A stretch of 64,000 nucleotides of DNA from Tridacna crocea (Eukaryota; Mollusca; Bivalvia; Cardiida; Cardiidae): contig OX031059.1 in NCBI GenBank assembly GCA_943736015.1, forward strand, positions 18,662,001 to 18,726,000, given 5' to 3'. Shown here in pieces: positions 20,306-30,439 of the stretch (position 1 is its first letter; each line of letters starts with the position of its first letter). The position numbers and the translations under genes are program-made. Below the pieces are notes generated by a model. It saw only the letters and a program-made list of their open reading frames with translations, did not search any database and was not told where the DNA came from.

Positions 20306-20500
20306 TTAATCCTTACACAAAAAATTCCCGTGCTTTAGGAGGAACGCTATAGAAAGCATTGTGGCAAAAGGAGAAAATGCTGGTAACCAGCATTTTCTCC
20401 TTTTTTCACAATGCTTTCTACACGTTAACAGACTTTTCTTTTCACTTTAGCCACATTTACCATGTCGTTCTTTTTAAATAGTTTTCAATTAAGATCTATA
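20306..20500 (-). mobile_element. HP-A variant with GAAAGC and GCTTTC stem base
   Basis: TTAATCCTTACACAAAAAAT at the left. The stem opens GAAAGCATTGTGGCAAAAGG and closes CACAATGCTTTC. GAAAAC changed to GAAAGC and GTTTTC to GCTTTC, a paired change. The apex is GGTAACC. The long arm on the right is decayed (ATAGTTTTCAATTAAGATC). Confidence 0.8.
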
Positions 20501-21043
20501 ACATTGCCAGGTGATAGAGAAATAAGTTAAAAAAAAAAAAGAAAAAAAAAAGTAACATTAACTGCAAAGATAAAATTTCTCTAATTTCTTTTTTTCTAAC
20601 CAAGAAAACTTTATTTTTTTTTGCATATGGACATGGTTTTTAGGAGCTAGTTCAGAATGCATAAGCCAAACTTATCTAGAGAAACTACATTTTCTTTTAT
20701 ATGAATGCAGTTGATAAAATTGCCGCGAAAAGGTACTATAATCATCGACTCATATGAGCAGGTGCTTTTCTTTCTCGACCTGTTGCCTACACTATTATTA
20801 TTATTATCATTACTACATAAATTGTATAATTGTACGCTGAACCAAAGGCGTAATAACGTAACTCAATCCAGTACATCTGATTCTCAGTCTTAACAGGAAC
20901 GTGAAAAGTCTGATTTTGCAGGTAATCGTTTTAACAATTTATTTTCGATTAAATTTACATTAATTCAGTGTGCACTTTTAAATGTCATTTTCTTTGTACT
21001 TAAATGGGTCGAACACGGACTTGAATACCTTTTGCAAAGTATT
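20501..21043. other. No gene recognised; short (TTA)n
   Basis: Contains a short TTATTATTATTATC run at about 20793-20806 and A-rich tracts near 20530. Nothing else is supported. Confidence 0.5.
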
Positions 21044-21100
21044 CAACCCTTTACCACACGATCTCTAGTTTTCACGACTCTGAAAGAGAAGGCTTAGCAC
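21044..21100 (-). repeat. HP-A short-arm fragment
   Basis: CAACCCTTTACCACACGATC then AAAGAGAAGGCTT is the short arm. It is separated from its hairpin (21392) by a tandem-repeat block. Confidence 0.65.
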
Positions 21101-21345
21101 ACTAGTTACCGCACCTGTAAATACTTCTCTGCTACCGCTTCGGTCACTAAACCAGTTAAGATTACTCTGTTGCCACACAGGTTACTGAATCAGTCAATAA
21201 TACTGTTACCGCACAGGTAACTGAACCAGTTAATTTTACCCTGTTACTACACTATTAACTGAGCCAGTCCATATTACTAAGTTACATGTAGCACACGAGT
21301 TACTAATATTACTCTGTTACCACACAGGTTACAGAAAATACCTGA
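21100..21345. repeat. Degenerate minisatellite inside an HP-A
   Basis: Imperfect units of about 45-50 bases built on ACTCTGTTACCACACAGGTT then ACTGAACCAGTTAAT. They lie between an HP-A short arm and an HP-A hairpin. Confidence 0.65.
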
Positions 21346-21360
21346 ATATTCAGGCAAAAA

Positions 21361-21457
21361 GGAGAATTTGCTCGTAATGAGGTACTTTTTAGAAACACCG
21401 TGTCACAAGAAGAAATTGCTCGTAATGAGCAATTTCTTCTTTTGCCTTGATGTTTTC
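21361..21457. mobile_element. HP-A2-type hairpin plus half stem
   Basis: A half stem GGAGAATTTGCTCGTAATGA is followed by a full hairpin (21392-21457) with GAAGAAATTGCTCGTAATGA and its complement. The loop is GCTCGTAATGAGC. The long arm to the right is not preserved. Confidence 0.72.
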
Positions 21458-21638
21458 AGGCTGTATTCGTGTGTTCAGCATTAAGTTGACAGTCCATATC
21501 ATCCCAAAATAATTTTTTAGCAATTTGCTTCAAAATCGTTCCAGGTGGCAATAATTTAAAACAAGTTGATGTGATATCAAGAGCGCAAAAAATGAAGGAA
21601 AGCAAATTTATCCTCCTGTATTATATGGATACCGTTGA

Positions 21639-21803
21639 CATAAAAAAGGAGAAAATGCTAGTAACCAGCATTTTCTCTATTTCCCACAATGTTTTCTACC
21701 CTTTCCAAATCAAAATTCAAAGTTTGATACTTATTTATTTTGTCGTCTGCAAATGCTTTCAATTTGCACTGGTCCAAAATTTTGTCGTTTGGTAAAGAGT
21801 TAA
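21639..21803 (-). mobile_element. HP-A 5'-truncated copy
   Basis: Enters partway up the left stem (AAAAAAGGAGAAAATGCTAG) and then has a complete right stem and long arm, ending TCGTTTGGTAAAGAGTTAA with an intact TTAA. The left arm is lost. Confidence 0.85.
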
Positions 21804-22202
21804 TCAAAATTCAGAAAACTTAGAGTGAAGAACCTCTCATGATATCAGTAAAACTCTGTAATGGATCCGTCCCAGGTGAGGTCGGCAAAATTAATATCAT
21901 CAGAGGAGTAAATAAATCGTGGCGCGTATGAATACAAAATGTCGGATGTATTTTACGACATATAACAGACAAAACGCCTTGATAAATTAAACCCATCTTT
22001 GAAAATTTATAACTGCGGTTCAACAAGTTGAAAGACATCTGAGCATTATGTGAAATAAATTTAAAGAATTAAATACCTGATTTTGATAAATTTGCGGCTT
22101 TGGTTTCATCATCTTTTTATGTCCCAGATTTGACTCTGTGTTAAAAAGAAGTACGTATTTTTTCTAACTGTCAAAATCTTCCCAATTTTTCCTCCCGACC
22201 TT
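21804..22202. other. No gene or repeat recognised
   Basis: Nothing supported. Confidence 0.45.
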
Positions 22203-22366
22203 GGACCGTATTTACCAACCATTCTAAGTTGTTTTTCTTAGCATACCTCTATAGCCACAAAGTAACACAATTTCTGATTGGCTATACTACTAGGTTTTGG
22301 TTTAGCCGGTAGTAAAATGAGTTACTTACAAATTAAGGATATCAATGGTTGGTGAATGAGGGTACT
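22203..22366 (+). mobile_element. HP-G degenerate copy
   Basis: GGACCGTATTTACCAACCAT at the left and AATGGTTGGTGAATGAGGG at the right, with a decayed stem TTTCTGATTGGCTATACTAC. Confidence 0.75.
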
Positions 22367-22431
22367 GATCTTGTTTTTCCGTGCATCTAAAACTTTGCAT
22401 TGTAATGCAAATGAAAAACAACTGAAAGATA

Positions 22432-22642
22432 ATAACCCTTTGACTGCTTAGCGCGATTAGTTGACCTTTTGCGGACAGTGTAGATCAAGATCAGACTGCA
22501 CAGAACGTGCAGTCTGATCTTGGATCTACACTGTCCGTTAAGAAGATATTGTTCCCCAAACCATAAAACTGAAACAACAATATTTCAGTTATTAATATCG
22601 AACTGATAATTCAGGATTAGTTAAGTAGCAGGATAAGGGTTA
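22432..22642 (+). mobile_element. HP-B copy, near complete
   Basis: ATAACCCTTTGACTGCTTAG to AGCAGGATAAGGGTTA. The hairpin (22472-22537) is nearly perfect with loop CACAGAACGTG. A short AT-rich direct block sits in the long arm. Confidence 0.92.
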
Positions 22643-23777
22643 CTAATTCGCACAACACAGTTTGTGTCCATACGAAATGCGACATTTCAGCTACAAAGTT
22701 GGTTGGCGATGGTTTTTAAACGGACAAGCTGAAGTTGGGATCGATGATGGATGAGGTGAAACATAAATGTATTTGACTCCAAGTATCGAGGTTTCATTGT
22801 ATGAAAAAATCAAAGCGTTGAGAACGCTGAAGTGGTATTTGTCAAGGATCCCATTGTGTGGAATAAATTATAAAAAGTTTGAAAGAAAAAGAGACATATT
22901 GTTCAAATATTGGTTTAAAAGTCAACCCACTAAGCAAATGAATACCTTTTCGGTTGAAGGGAGTGTGCTCATGTATCTTAAAACTATCATTTTGAAATAT
23001 CTTTAGCCATTTACATTTAATTTCCAACATTATAATCAATTACTTCGATATATAAATATTCATGAGCAATGACATGGAGAAGCACGTAATCATAGGACGA
23101 ACAAGCCATGGAGCGAATTGGTTTGGAACGAAAAAGCAGGCAAATTTGTATCATTGCGCCAATAAAAGGCTATGAGCGATAGAAGCTATTTTTAATAAAA
23201 AAATAAGTATCTCAACGATCGATGGCCTCGCACAATGTATTGTAATATGCCATTTCAAATTATATATCTGAGTGCTACCGAAAAACCCATTTGCTTGGGA
23301 AAAAATGAGTTTAACTGGATTTATTTCCTTCGGCTTTGCACAAAATAAGATACGTGGTTCACAAAATTCAATCTTGAACTTACAGTGGTATTGTCTTCCA
23401 CAAATACCACAAAAACATAATTGCAAACTAAGAAGCTTCCAGCAGATACGATAATGTGGTGTAAAGTAGAATGGAGAATCATTCAACGCAAAGGAAACGT
23501 TTGAAAGAGCACAGATGGAAATATATATTTAGAATGTAAAACTTGGACCGTACGAGGCAATATAAGGCACCAACAATTATTGCCTAAATTGTTTTCCAAT
23601 GTAAACGAAGGGAGACTTTCGTCATAGTTTAGAAATAGGTACTTTAGAGTGAATATAACAAACCTTTTTTTTGTGCAGACTGGTCTTTTTTTATAAATAT
23701 GCCATTTGTAAATACGGCTTTAATCTCTCATGGCCCCAAAACTGATCGTCCATTAAGAATGATAACATAAATCATTG
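22643..23777. other. Longest stretch without a recognised element
   Basis: About 1.1 kb. Overlapping open frames on both strands at 23151-23486 (111 codons minus, 60 plus) are Cys-, Phe- and Ile-rich, lack any domain I know and have no splice context. I would not call a gene. Confidence 0.5.
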
Positions 23778-24033
23778 TGACCCATCACGCAAAAGGGACC
23801 ATCTGGGAATTATGTACATCGATTAGATGAAAACAGATCCACGATAGTGCAGGTCAGTTTAAGTTAATAATTCAAAAATGACTGTATAACAAGGTATAAT
23901 GACCACTTTTCATACAGATAATGTCATTCAAGCGAAAGGTGTCAACCCTGGTCAGCCTGAGCAATTCGCGCTGTCTGACCAGGCTTGACACTTTTCGCAC
24001 TTTCCAGAAGGTCCCTTTTTGCGTGATGGGTCA
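23778..24033 (+). mobile_element. HP-J element, copy 2 with 29-bp TIRs
   Basis: TGACCCATCACGCAAAAGGG at the left matches the complement of CCCTTTTTGCGTGATGGGTC at the right. A hairpin near the right end (GTGTCAACCCTGGTCAGCCT with GACCAGGCTTGACAC) is off-centre. The body aligns with 3478-3728. Confidence 0.88.
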
Positions 24034-24169
24034 CATATGCGTGGAGACATGTGCATAAGTAGACTCGATTGTCTGTAGGAATACGAGTTTGCGTTTACGC
24101 TAGCAAATGCATAGCTAGCACAGCAGTGTGAATCGAGCAATCATTTACTTTGCCAGAAATACAAAGTTT

Positions 24170-24380
24170 TAACGCTTTGCCATACAATTCTGAATTTTAA
24201 CGAGCCCCATGGAAAAGGGACATTTGAAAACATTTCTGGGAATAAAGGCAAAATGCCGGTAATCTCCTTCTCCCACATTTGTTCAACCCTTTCCATCAAC
24301 AAAATAACATTTCGTGCAACATTTAGTTTGTCATCTGCAAATGCTTTCAATTTGAACCAGTCTAAAATTCTGTCGTTAAA
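24170..24380 (-). mobile_element. HP-A degenerate copy
   Basis: The left arm AACGCTTTGCCATACAATTC is decayed. The apex half GCCGGTAATCTCCTTCTCCC lacks ACCAGCATTTT, so the turn is deleted. The right long arm is good: TGTCATCTGCAAATGCTTTC then CAGTCTAAAATTCTGTCGTT. Confidence 0.78.
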
Positions 24381-24639
24381 TCCACATAATACATGTATTT
24401 CTGTGGGAATGAATAAATAAGTAGAAGTATTGAAAATATTGTTTTTAAATCGTATAAAAGTTTATCGCTTGCTACAGAGTTAACGATCCTGGGGATTCCA
24501 AAAACAAACTAGGCTATAAATCATAAATCAAGACAAAGAACATTTTTGAAATCACCAAATTGAAGACATAAGGCATAAACAAGCCTTTTCAAAAATGAGG
24601 ACCATTGACCTCACGTACACGACGTCATCTGTTTAACCT

Positions 24640-24868
24640 TTAACCCTTTACTCCATAGATACTCATTTGTACGCATTGCTTGTAGGAGCCTTTGGAAAAC
24701 ATTGTGGCAAAAGGTGAAATTGCTCGTGACGAGCAATTTCACCTTTTGCCTCAATGTTTTCTCTGCTATCAAAAGATGTCATAAACACATAAGAAACAAC
24801 TTCATCCTTGCTGTTATTTAGGGTCAGTTAGAGATACCATAGAAATGTCTTATTGGGTAAAGGGTTAA
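24640..24868 (+). mobile_element. HP-E copy, complete with both TTAA
   Basis: TTAACCCTTTACTCCATAGA to TTGGGTAAAGGGTTAA. The stem GTGGCAAAAGGTGAAATTGC turns on TCGTGACGA with one mismatch (TTTTGCCTCAATG). Confidence 0.93.
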
Positions 24869-25239
24869 CCATACAGTCAATTGTTTTAAAGAACCCATAC
24901 CCGCCCAGACAGCAATTAACCAGCATTCTCTTGTGCCCTTTCGAAGATTCAACACTCCAGATTTCATTCTTTACTTATGCATACACAAGTCTTTCGTATC
25001 AAACCTGTCAATATGACATATTAATATATAATTTCTTTAAAAAATGAGAACTAATTATCAAATGTTATAACAACGCATGAAAAAGAAAATACAAAAGAAA
25101 AAGGGAAAAGTGGACACGTGAACTACTTTCCAACCTATTGCAAAAGGGTATTTTCATTTACTGAAAATAATTGTTCTTTGTGCAACATGTAATGTATTAC
25201 GGTAGGTCTACAAATAGTTATACTGCAAATGGTTCACTT
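24869..25239. other. No gene or repeat recognised
   Basis: Nothing supported. Confidence 0.45.
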
Positions 25240-26196
25240 TCCCCAAGTGGTAATAATCCTAACCTAAAAGGACCCCGAAGAAGATGCCTCTGAAAACATT
25301 GTGTGAAAAAGGCAGTGTGCTGATAACACTCCTTTCATGTTTTCCCACAATGTGATCTATCTTTCAAGTTACAGGGTTCCAATGTTTGAGTCACACTTTG
25401 TTTGTCGTTTATAAATGTTTTGAATATGGGTCAGGTTATTTTTTAGCTCCACTGACCGAAGGCCAGCGGGATAATGGCCCAGTGTCCTTCGTGCGTCTGT
25501 CCACCCGTCTGTGCATACGTGCGTTAACTTTTATTTCAAACACCTTCTACTGTGAAACTACCGATTTAATTTTGATAAAACCCCACAGAAATAATCTTGC
25601 CATGGTCCTCTTCAGAATTTCTTGAAAAAAATTGATTCCTTTAAAATCTCTGCAACAAAACTGAAAAAAATTATTGGAAATCTTTGAAAAATCTACTTGT
25701 CTGGAACGATAAGGCCTTGGGCTACCAAATTTTGCATGTAGCTTTATCTAGTGGTACTCTATATAAGTTTCTTCAAATAATAGTCCTGAGGTCAAAATTG
25801 GCCCGCCCTGGGTGACACAAGTTTTATATTGGCTTATAATGGGAAAACTTAAAAAAAATCCTTCTTGAACCTAGCCATAGGGCCTAGGTTTACGAAATTT
25901 GGCATGTATCTTTATCTAACGGGTCTCTACCAAGGGTGCCCAAATTAAAGCCATGGGATCAAATTTGGCACCGTCCCGTAGGTCACAAGTGTTACATGGG
26001 CTTATAGTGGCAAAACTTTAATAATCAACTTGTACCTAGCCGTAACTTTCTCGTAAGATTTTATAGGAAAAAAATTGTATGTCTTCGAGTTTAAAACAAA
26101 TTAGCCAAGTATTGTAATGTTTGGCTTGTAGTGTTATTATTAGCCAGTGGAGCGATACAGGGCCATCATAGCCCTCTTGTTGTCTGGTAGAGTTGA
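25240..26196 (-). mobile_element. HP-A copy interrupted by molluscan repeat M
   Basis: The left part runs from AAGTGGTAATAATCCTAACC through a decayed stem (AAAGGCAGTGTGCTGATAAC) to GAATATGGGTCAGGTTATT. Repeat M follows, and after it the HP-A end resumes as TTGTCTGGTAGAGTTGA. The terminal TTAA has become TTGA. Confidence 0.72.
25441..26178 (+). repeat. Repeat M, widespread molluscan type
   Basis: Begins TTTTAGCTCCACTGACCGAA and ends GGGCCATCATAGCCCTCTTG. Inside are two related blocks, CCAAATTTTGCATGTAGCTT and ACGAAATTTGGCATGTATCT, each followed by a ctcta-step and a TTGGC clause. I recall this layout from interspersed repeats common in bivalve and gastropod genomes; that is memory, not a search. 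It has no coding capacity. Confidence 0.72.
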
Positions 26197-26393
26197 CCCT
26201 TTGCTTCAGAATCCCGACTTTAATTAATCTTGAGACAGAGGACTGAAAAAACATTGTTGGTGACCAGCATTTTCTCTTTTCTACCACGTTTTCAGCCTTA
26301 TCATAGATAATTTCCACAATCTGAGCCACGTATAATTCGTCACCTGTAGACGCTTTGAGTATGGACTAGTTCACAATTTTGTAGCGTGGTTAA
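26193..26393 (-). mobile_element. HP-A degenerate copy
   Basis: Shares its left TTGA with the preceding copy and its right TTAA (26390-26393) with the next. The left stem arm is almost gone (AAAACATTGTTGGTGACCAG runs straight into GCATTTTCTCTTTTCTACCA). The long arm GTCACCTGTAGACGCTTTGA is on the right. Confidence 0.72.
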
Positions 26394-26876
26394 CTCTTTA
26401 CCAAACGACAAAATTTTATAAGATAAATATAGTCAATCATGTTTTTCAATATTTCGGCCAGCGGCCTTTCTCAAGAAAAGAAACGTAAATTTATCTACTT
26501 TGTAGATGCACGTCGTATGCCATACGACGTGCATCTACAAAGTAGATAAATTTACGTTTCTTTTCTTGAGAAAGGCCGCTGGCCGAAATATTGAAAAACT
26601 GAGTGACTATATTTATTTTATTTAAGTGTTGAATTCCCTACGGAATTATTTGTATTGACAAAATTTTAGAATGGTCCAAGTTCAAAGCATTGGCAGGTAA
26701 CAAAATAAGCGTAACTCAAAAACTGACATTTGTTTCACGCAGGGTGGAAAACATTATAAGAAAAGGAGAAAATACTGGTAATGCTGGTACCAGCATTTTC
26801 TCCTTTTCTCACAAAGGTTTCAAAAGGCGTCCATCTCAGGTTCGTAAAAACCAGGGATTGTTTGGAAAAGAGTTAA
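26390..26876 (+). mobile_element. HP-A copy carrying a nested insert
   Basis: TTAACTCTTTACCAAACGAC at the left and TTTGGAAAAGAGTTAA at the right. The long arm is split after GACAAAATTTTA by a 238-base insert. The hairpin turn has a small duplication (ACTGGTAATGCTGGTACCAG), and the outer stem base has decayed. Confidence 0.87.
26419..26656. mobile_element. Long perfect hairpin with 12-bp TSD, possible Penelope-like remnant
   Basis: Flanked by exact copies of GACAAAATTTTA (26407-26418 and 26657-26668). Arms of about 85 bases are nearly identical inverted copies; one carries CTTGAGAAAGGCCGCTGGCC then GAAATATTG. After the hairpin comes a 40-base tail with TTGAATTCCCTACGGAATT. The GGCC-gct-GGCC-GAAA block resembles the stem II and GAAA side of the hammerhead ribozymes reported from Penelope-like retroelements. 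Here the CUGANGA side reads UUGAGAA, so activity is not expected. The family assignment is inference. Confidence 0.6.
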
Positions 26877-27182
26877 AGCTTAAAAAACGAAAGCCTATGG
26901 GGGTTTGTATGACGGAAACGGTAAAATTGTTTAAGTGGGCAAAAATCAAGACAGACGATAAGAACGTTTAGGCCAGAAGCAAACATTACTTGTTTAAATA
27001 TTTGAAAGTCATTTTCCAACACCTGAAATCGAGATAAGGGGCTTTTGATTGAAATAAATTTGTTTTGGACAAACTTTTTGAGAGATAAAATTTCTTAAAC
27101 ACTGATCCACGGGCGAACGGTTTGGTTTCTCAAAACAGGATTGTGGTTTTAATAGTGTAATGAGCAATTTCGAATACCTTTG
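26877..27182. other. No gene or repeat recognised
   Basis: Nothing supported. Confidence 0.4.
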
Positions 27183-27255
27183 CGAGTAGAGCCGGGCCAA
27201 GATCCGACTGCTCAGAATGTACAGTCCCATGTTTGATTTTCATTGTTCGATATCA
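27183..27255. repeat. Possible HP-B remnant
   Basis: GGGCCAAGATCCGACTGCTC then AGAATGTACAGTCCCATG keeps the outline of the HP-B stem and loop with many changes. Confidence 0.4.
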
Positions 27256-27674
27256 CTTGAGAAATCATGCAAGAACAGTTATTAAAATACTTAAAATATC
27301 TCAGCTTTAATTTCATAAACGTGTCGGTTTCCATAGATAGCACTCTATTATTAAAAACAAGACTGATATTATTGCAAACTCAGGGAAATCAAAACTTTCT
27401 TTCATTTCAAAGACTCAGTTGATTAAGATACTTTAAAAAGAAAGAGAAAAAAGGCGGTCTGGTGAATACTCATTCAAAAGAGGAATTCAGCAGGTGCTTT
27501 TGCCTTTTATCGAGGTAAAGGCAAAGAATTTAATACTGTAATACGTGAAAGATAATCCCCAGATTAGCAGCTCAATACTATGCACGTGTTATCTACAACA
27601 CTCGCTATAATCTTTACACGGAGATGTCTCTAGATTTCGAAAATTCTAAACGGATAGACAGACTGATAGACGGA
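27256..27674. other. No gene or repeat recognised
   Basis: AT-rich; nothing supported. Confidence 0.45.
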
Positions 27675-27875
27675 ATGCGTAGTCTGTGCGTGCTGAGCTG
27701 GGTCAAAACATTGCTTTTCATAAATTTTCTACATGTCAAGGGATCACTTTGCCTTGTGATTCGGTCGGCTTTCAAACAAATCGGACTTTATTACATCTGT
27801 AGTTATGTGATTGATAGTTGGTATCACGTATCACGGAGATGCATTAGACCTCCTTCTGCTAGAGCATGACTGATA
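27675..27875 (+). mobile_element. HP-C right half
   Basis: Starts near the stem turn (GGAATGCGTAGTCTGTGCGT then GCTGAGCTGGGTCAAAAC) and continues through CTACATGTCAAGGGATCACT to GATGCATTAGACCTCCTTCT then AGAGCATGA. The 5' arm is lost. Confidence 0.72.
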
Positions 27876-27995
27876 TGATTTTTTTCTCTCGGCAAAAGTA
27901 AAAGCGAAGTATTTACATGCCTTAAAACGATGCTATTTCGGGCGTTGCAATCGATTACGCCCTCCATTTTTTTTATCGGGTATGACGTCATTATA

Positions 27996-28260
27996 TGACC
28001 TGCAACAGGCGAAAATGGGCATTCGGACATTTGCGTAAAATGTCGTTTCGGGTTAGCCTGCGCAGTCCGCACAGGCTAATCCGAGACGGCACTTTACGAT
28101 TACATTAGAATTTGTGCTACAGTAGACATGCGCAAAACATAAAATTACATTATAAACGGAAAGTGTCGTCTTGGATTAGCCTACGCGGAGTGCGCAGGCT
28201 GATCCGAGACGACACTTTACGCAAATGTCCGAATGCCCCTTTTCGCGTGTTGCAAGCCAT
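27996..28260. mobile_element. HP-D full-length copy
   Basis: Ends GACCTGCAACAGGCGAAAAT and CCTTTTCGCGTGTTGCAAGC. Two stems in series (GGGTTAGCCTGCGCAGTCCG and GGATTAGCCTACGCGGAGTG) sit either side of GTGCTACAGTAGACATGCGC. ATTATAT directly flanks both ends and may be the target duplication. Confidence 0.9.
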
Positions 28261-28384
28261 TATATAATTAACATACGAATTCTCATAATCGACGTGTGTT
28301 GTTGATTACCAGAAAATCTTTGCGAAACCCTTGCGATAAAGAAAAAAAAAAGAAAATCCTTATTCTGGTTCTTATATACTATCG

Positions 28385-28628
28385 ACTCGAAAAGCAGTTC
28401 ACGCTGGCTGACCTGGGCTGAAATCTTTCGCTATTGATTGATTTTCTGTTAGTCTAAGGATGAGTCTACCTTATGATTTAGTCGGCTCCTAGCAAAAGTG
28501 GCTGTTGTGAATCCATAAGCAATGAGCCCCTTTTTGCTAGAGCGTGATTCAATAATGTGTGGCCAGTTGCATGGTACCAGGGATCACAGAGGGGCATTTA
28601 GCCCCCTTTTCACTGAGCATGGCTCATA
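28385..28628 (+). mobile_element. HP-C right half, rearranged
   Basis: Begins at the second stem arm (GGCTGACCTGGGCTGAAATC). It has GTCTACCTTATGATTTAGTC, an inner AATGAGCCCCTTTTTGCTAG, and a terminal TAGCCCCCTTTTCACTGAGC then ATGGCTCA. It contains two copies of the terminal region, so it is a scrambled or tandem remnant. Confidence 0.68.
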
Positions 28629-28678
28629 TGAGTTTTCATAAAAGTTTTGCAAGATTAAAACAATCTACGTAGCTCCCT

Positions 28679-28910
28679 TTAATCCATTACCAAACGACAA
28701 AATTTTAGACTTCTCCAAATTAAAAGCATTTGTTGATGACAAAACAAACGTATCGCAAAAAATTAAAATTGGTCCACTGAAGAGTAGAAAACATTGTGGG
28801 AATAGGAGAAAATGCTGGTTACCAGCATTTTCTCCTTTTTCCCACAATGTTTTCAGAGCGCTTCTTCGTCTGGGTCGTTAAAAACCAGGGATTGTTTGGT
28901 AAAGGGTTAA
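28679..28910 (+). mobile_element. HP-A copy, complete
   Basis: TTAATCCATTACCAAACGAC to GTTTGGTAAAGGGTTAA. The hairpin (about 28784-28853) has apex GGTTACC and two small mismatches (GGGAATAGGAG and an extra T). Confidence 0.92.
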
Positions 28911-29269
28911 AACACATTTCTTCTTTTACAAAAACAAAATCTTCTCGGAATTGGCCTACTGCAAAGCGTGTTAAAAAAAGTCTAAAGCAGTTGGTGCGAA
29001 GTTAAACAAGAAAGATCAAAAGGTGATGCAGTTGTTGAGAATTCCATTAAAACGGCATTTACTTTAGCTTTTCTTGATTGCTTGATTTAAAATCATGCTT
29101 CCTCGCAGCGGGCTCCCCAGGGCGTCGAGCTCAATTTTCCATCCGATTCCTTCTAAGTGAAATTCCTTTTCACAAGAGGTTTGGGAATAATTTTTTGGAT
29201 GTTAGAGACGAGTTTTTTGTTTTTATTTTGCTGGGTTTATGTTTTTTTTTCACTCATTTTGACTGACAA
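28911..29269. other. No gene or repeat recognised
   Basis: Nothing supported. Confidence 0.45.
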
Positions 29270-29655
29270 TATCGTATTTTAATGACGATGAAGGAAGTTT
29301 TTTTATTGCTGAACACAGGAAAAGGATAAAATGTTGATAACCTGGGTCCGTATTCAGCAACCATTCTCAAGAACATTCTTAGTCTTATTATCAAAATGTT
29401 TTTGAGTTTGAAAGTCACGCAACTTCTGATTGGCTAAACCAAATGGTTTAGCCAATCAGAAGTTGCGTTACTTTAATAATCTAGAGAGAGACAACGAATA
29501 AAATTGAGAATGTTTGTAAAAACTATCCCTGCATTTTCTCCTTTTCCCATTATGTTTTCTGCAAATAAAGAGACAGAAATCTTCTTTCAGACCGCATTAA
29601 TCTGTCATCTGCAAATGCTTTCAGTTAGCTTGAGTCCATTTTTTTATTATGTTAA
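29270..29655 (-). mobile_element. HP-A split at its hairpin apex by HP-G
   Basis: The left stem AGGAAAAGGATAAAATGTTG ends at GATAACC. After the HP-G insert the right stem resumes as CTGCATTTTCTCCTTTTCCC. A decayed long arm follows with TGTCATCTGCAAATGCTTTC and a TTAA at 29652-29655. Confidence 0.85.
29342..29530 (+). mobile_element. HP-G nested at an HP-A apex
   Basis: CTGGGTCCGTATTCAGCAAC leads to CAACTTCTGATTGGCTAAAC, the turn CAAATGGTTTAGCC and a matching stem ending AAGTTGCGTTACTTTAATAA. The right terminus is decayed (GAATGTTTGTAAAAACTATC). Confidence 0.87.
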
Positions 29656-30038
29656 CCAATTTTAGCTTGCGTAGATATTTTAAACAATCTATATACTACT
29701 TTAGTCCGAAAAAATAATGTTTTTCTCACAAAGTCTGAGCGTGCATTTTCGTTGGAGTTCAATCTAGATCTATATTATGTGAAAAAAAAAAATAAAAGAA
29801 CGTTTTGCAGCCTTATCGTTGATCAATGTGTTTGAATAATAGCGAATTCGAATTAACCGTACCTTAGCCGAGACTAAACCTCACGCTAAAATAAAAAAAA
29901 AATACTCATTACTTTACAAATATGCCTTTCTATGTCATAAAGATCAGAATGTAAAGAAGCGTCTACTTGATCTAGATCTACGTCAGTTAGTTCATTTTTG
30001 ATAGTGTGGAGAGGAGAAAGTATCGACATTTCTTATAA
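29656..30038. other. No gene or repeat recognised
   Basis: Nothing supported. Confidence 0.45.
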
Positions 30039-30420
30039 TGGCTTGCAACAAGCGAAAAGAGACATCGGACATTTGCGTAAAATATTGTCTCAGATCAGCC
30101 TGCTCAATCAGCGCAGACTAATCCGATCCGGTGTAATGCAGAGAAATGACCCTACCTTACAAAAAATCCCATGGGTCATTTCTCTACGTAGAGGAATGAT
30201 CCGGGTCATATTTTGTAGGGGAGGGTCATTTCTCTGCATTACACCGGTACTTAAAGACTACTTTAAATTGCCTTCTTCAGTAGACTTGCACAAAACAGAA
30301 ACTGATTGCACAAAAACGGAAAGTATCGCCTCGGATTAGCCTGCGCGGAATGCGCAGGCTAATTCGAGGCGATACTTTACGCAAATGTTCCCACGTCACT
30401 TTTCGCGTGTTTCAGGCCAT
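30039..30420. mobile_element. HP-D copy interrupted by HP-H
   Basis: TGGCTTGCAACAAGCGAAAA at the left and TTTTCGCGTGTTTCAGGCCA at the right. The first stem is cut after CAGACTAATCCGAT by HP-H. The second stem (GGATTAGCCTGCGCGGAATG with its complement) is well kept. Confidence 0.87.
30128..30247. mobile_element. HP-H short copy
   Basis: CCGGTGTAATGCAGAGAAAT at both ends in inverted orientation, with an inner ATGGGTCATTTCTCTACGTA then GAGGAATGATCC. At 120 bp it is half the length of the copy at 41097. Confidence 0.9.
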
Positions 30421-30439
30421 ATCCAAACTTTTATTCTAT

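Noticed and set aside
23151..23486. 111-codon minus-strand open frame
   Set aside because: Cys-, Phe- and Ile-rich, typical of AT-rich non-coding DNA, no family recognised, and the opposite strand is equally open.
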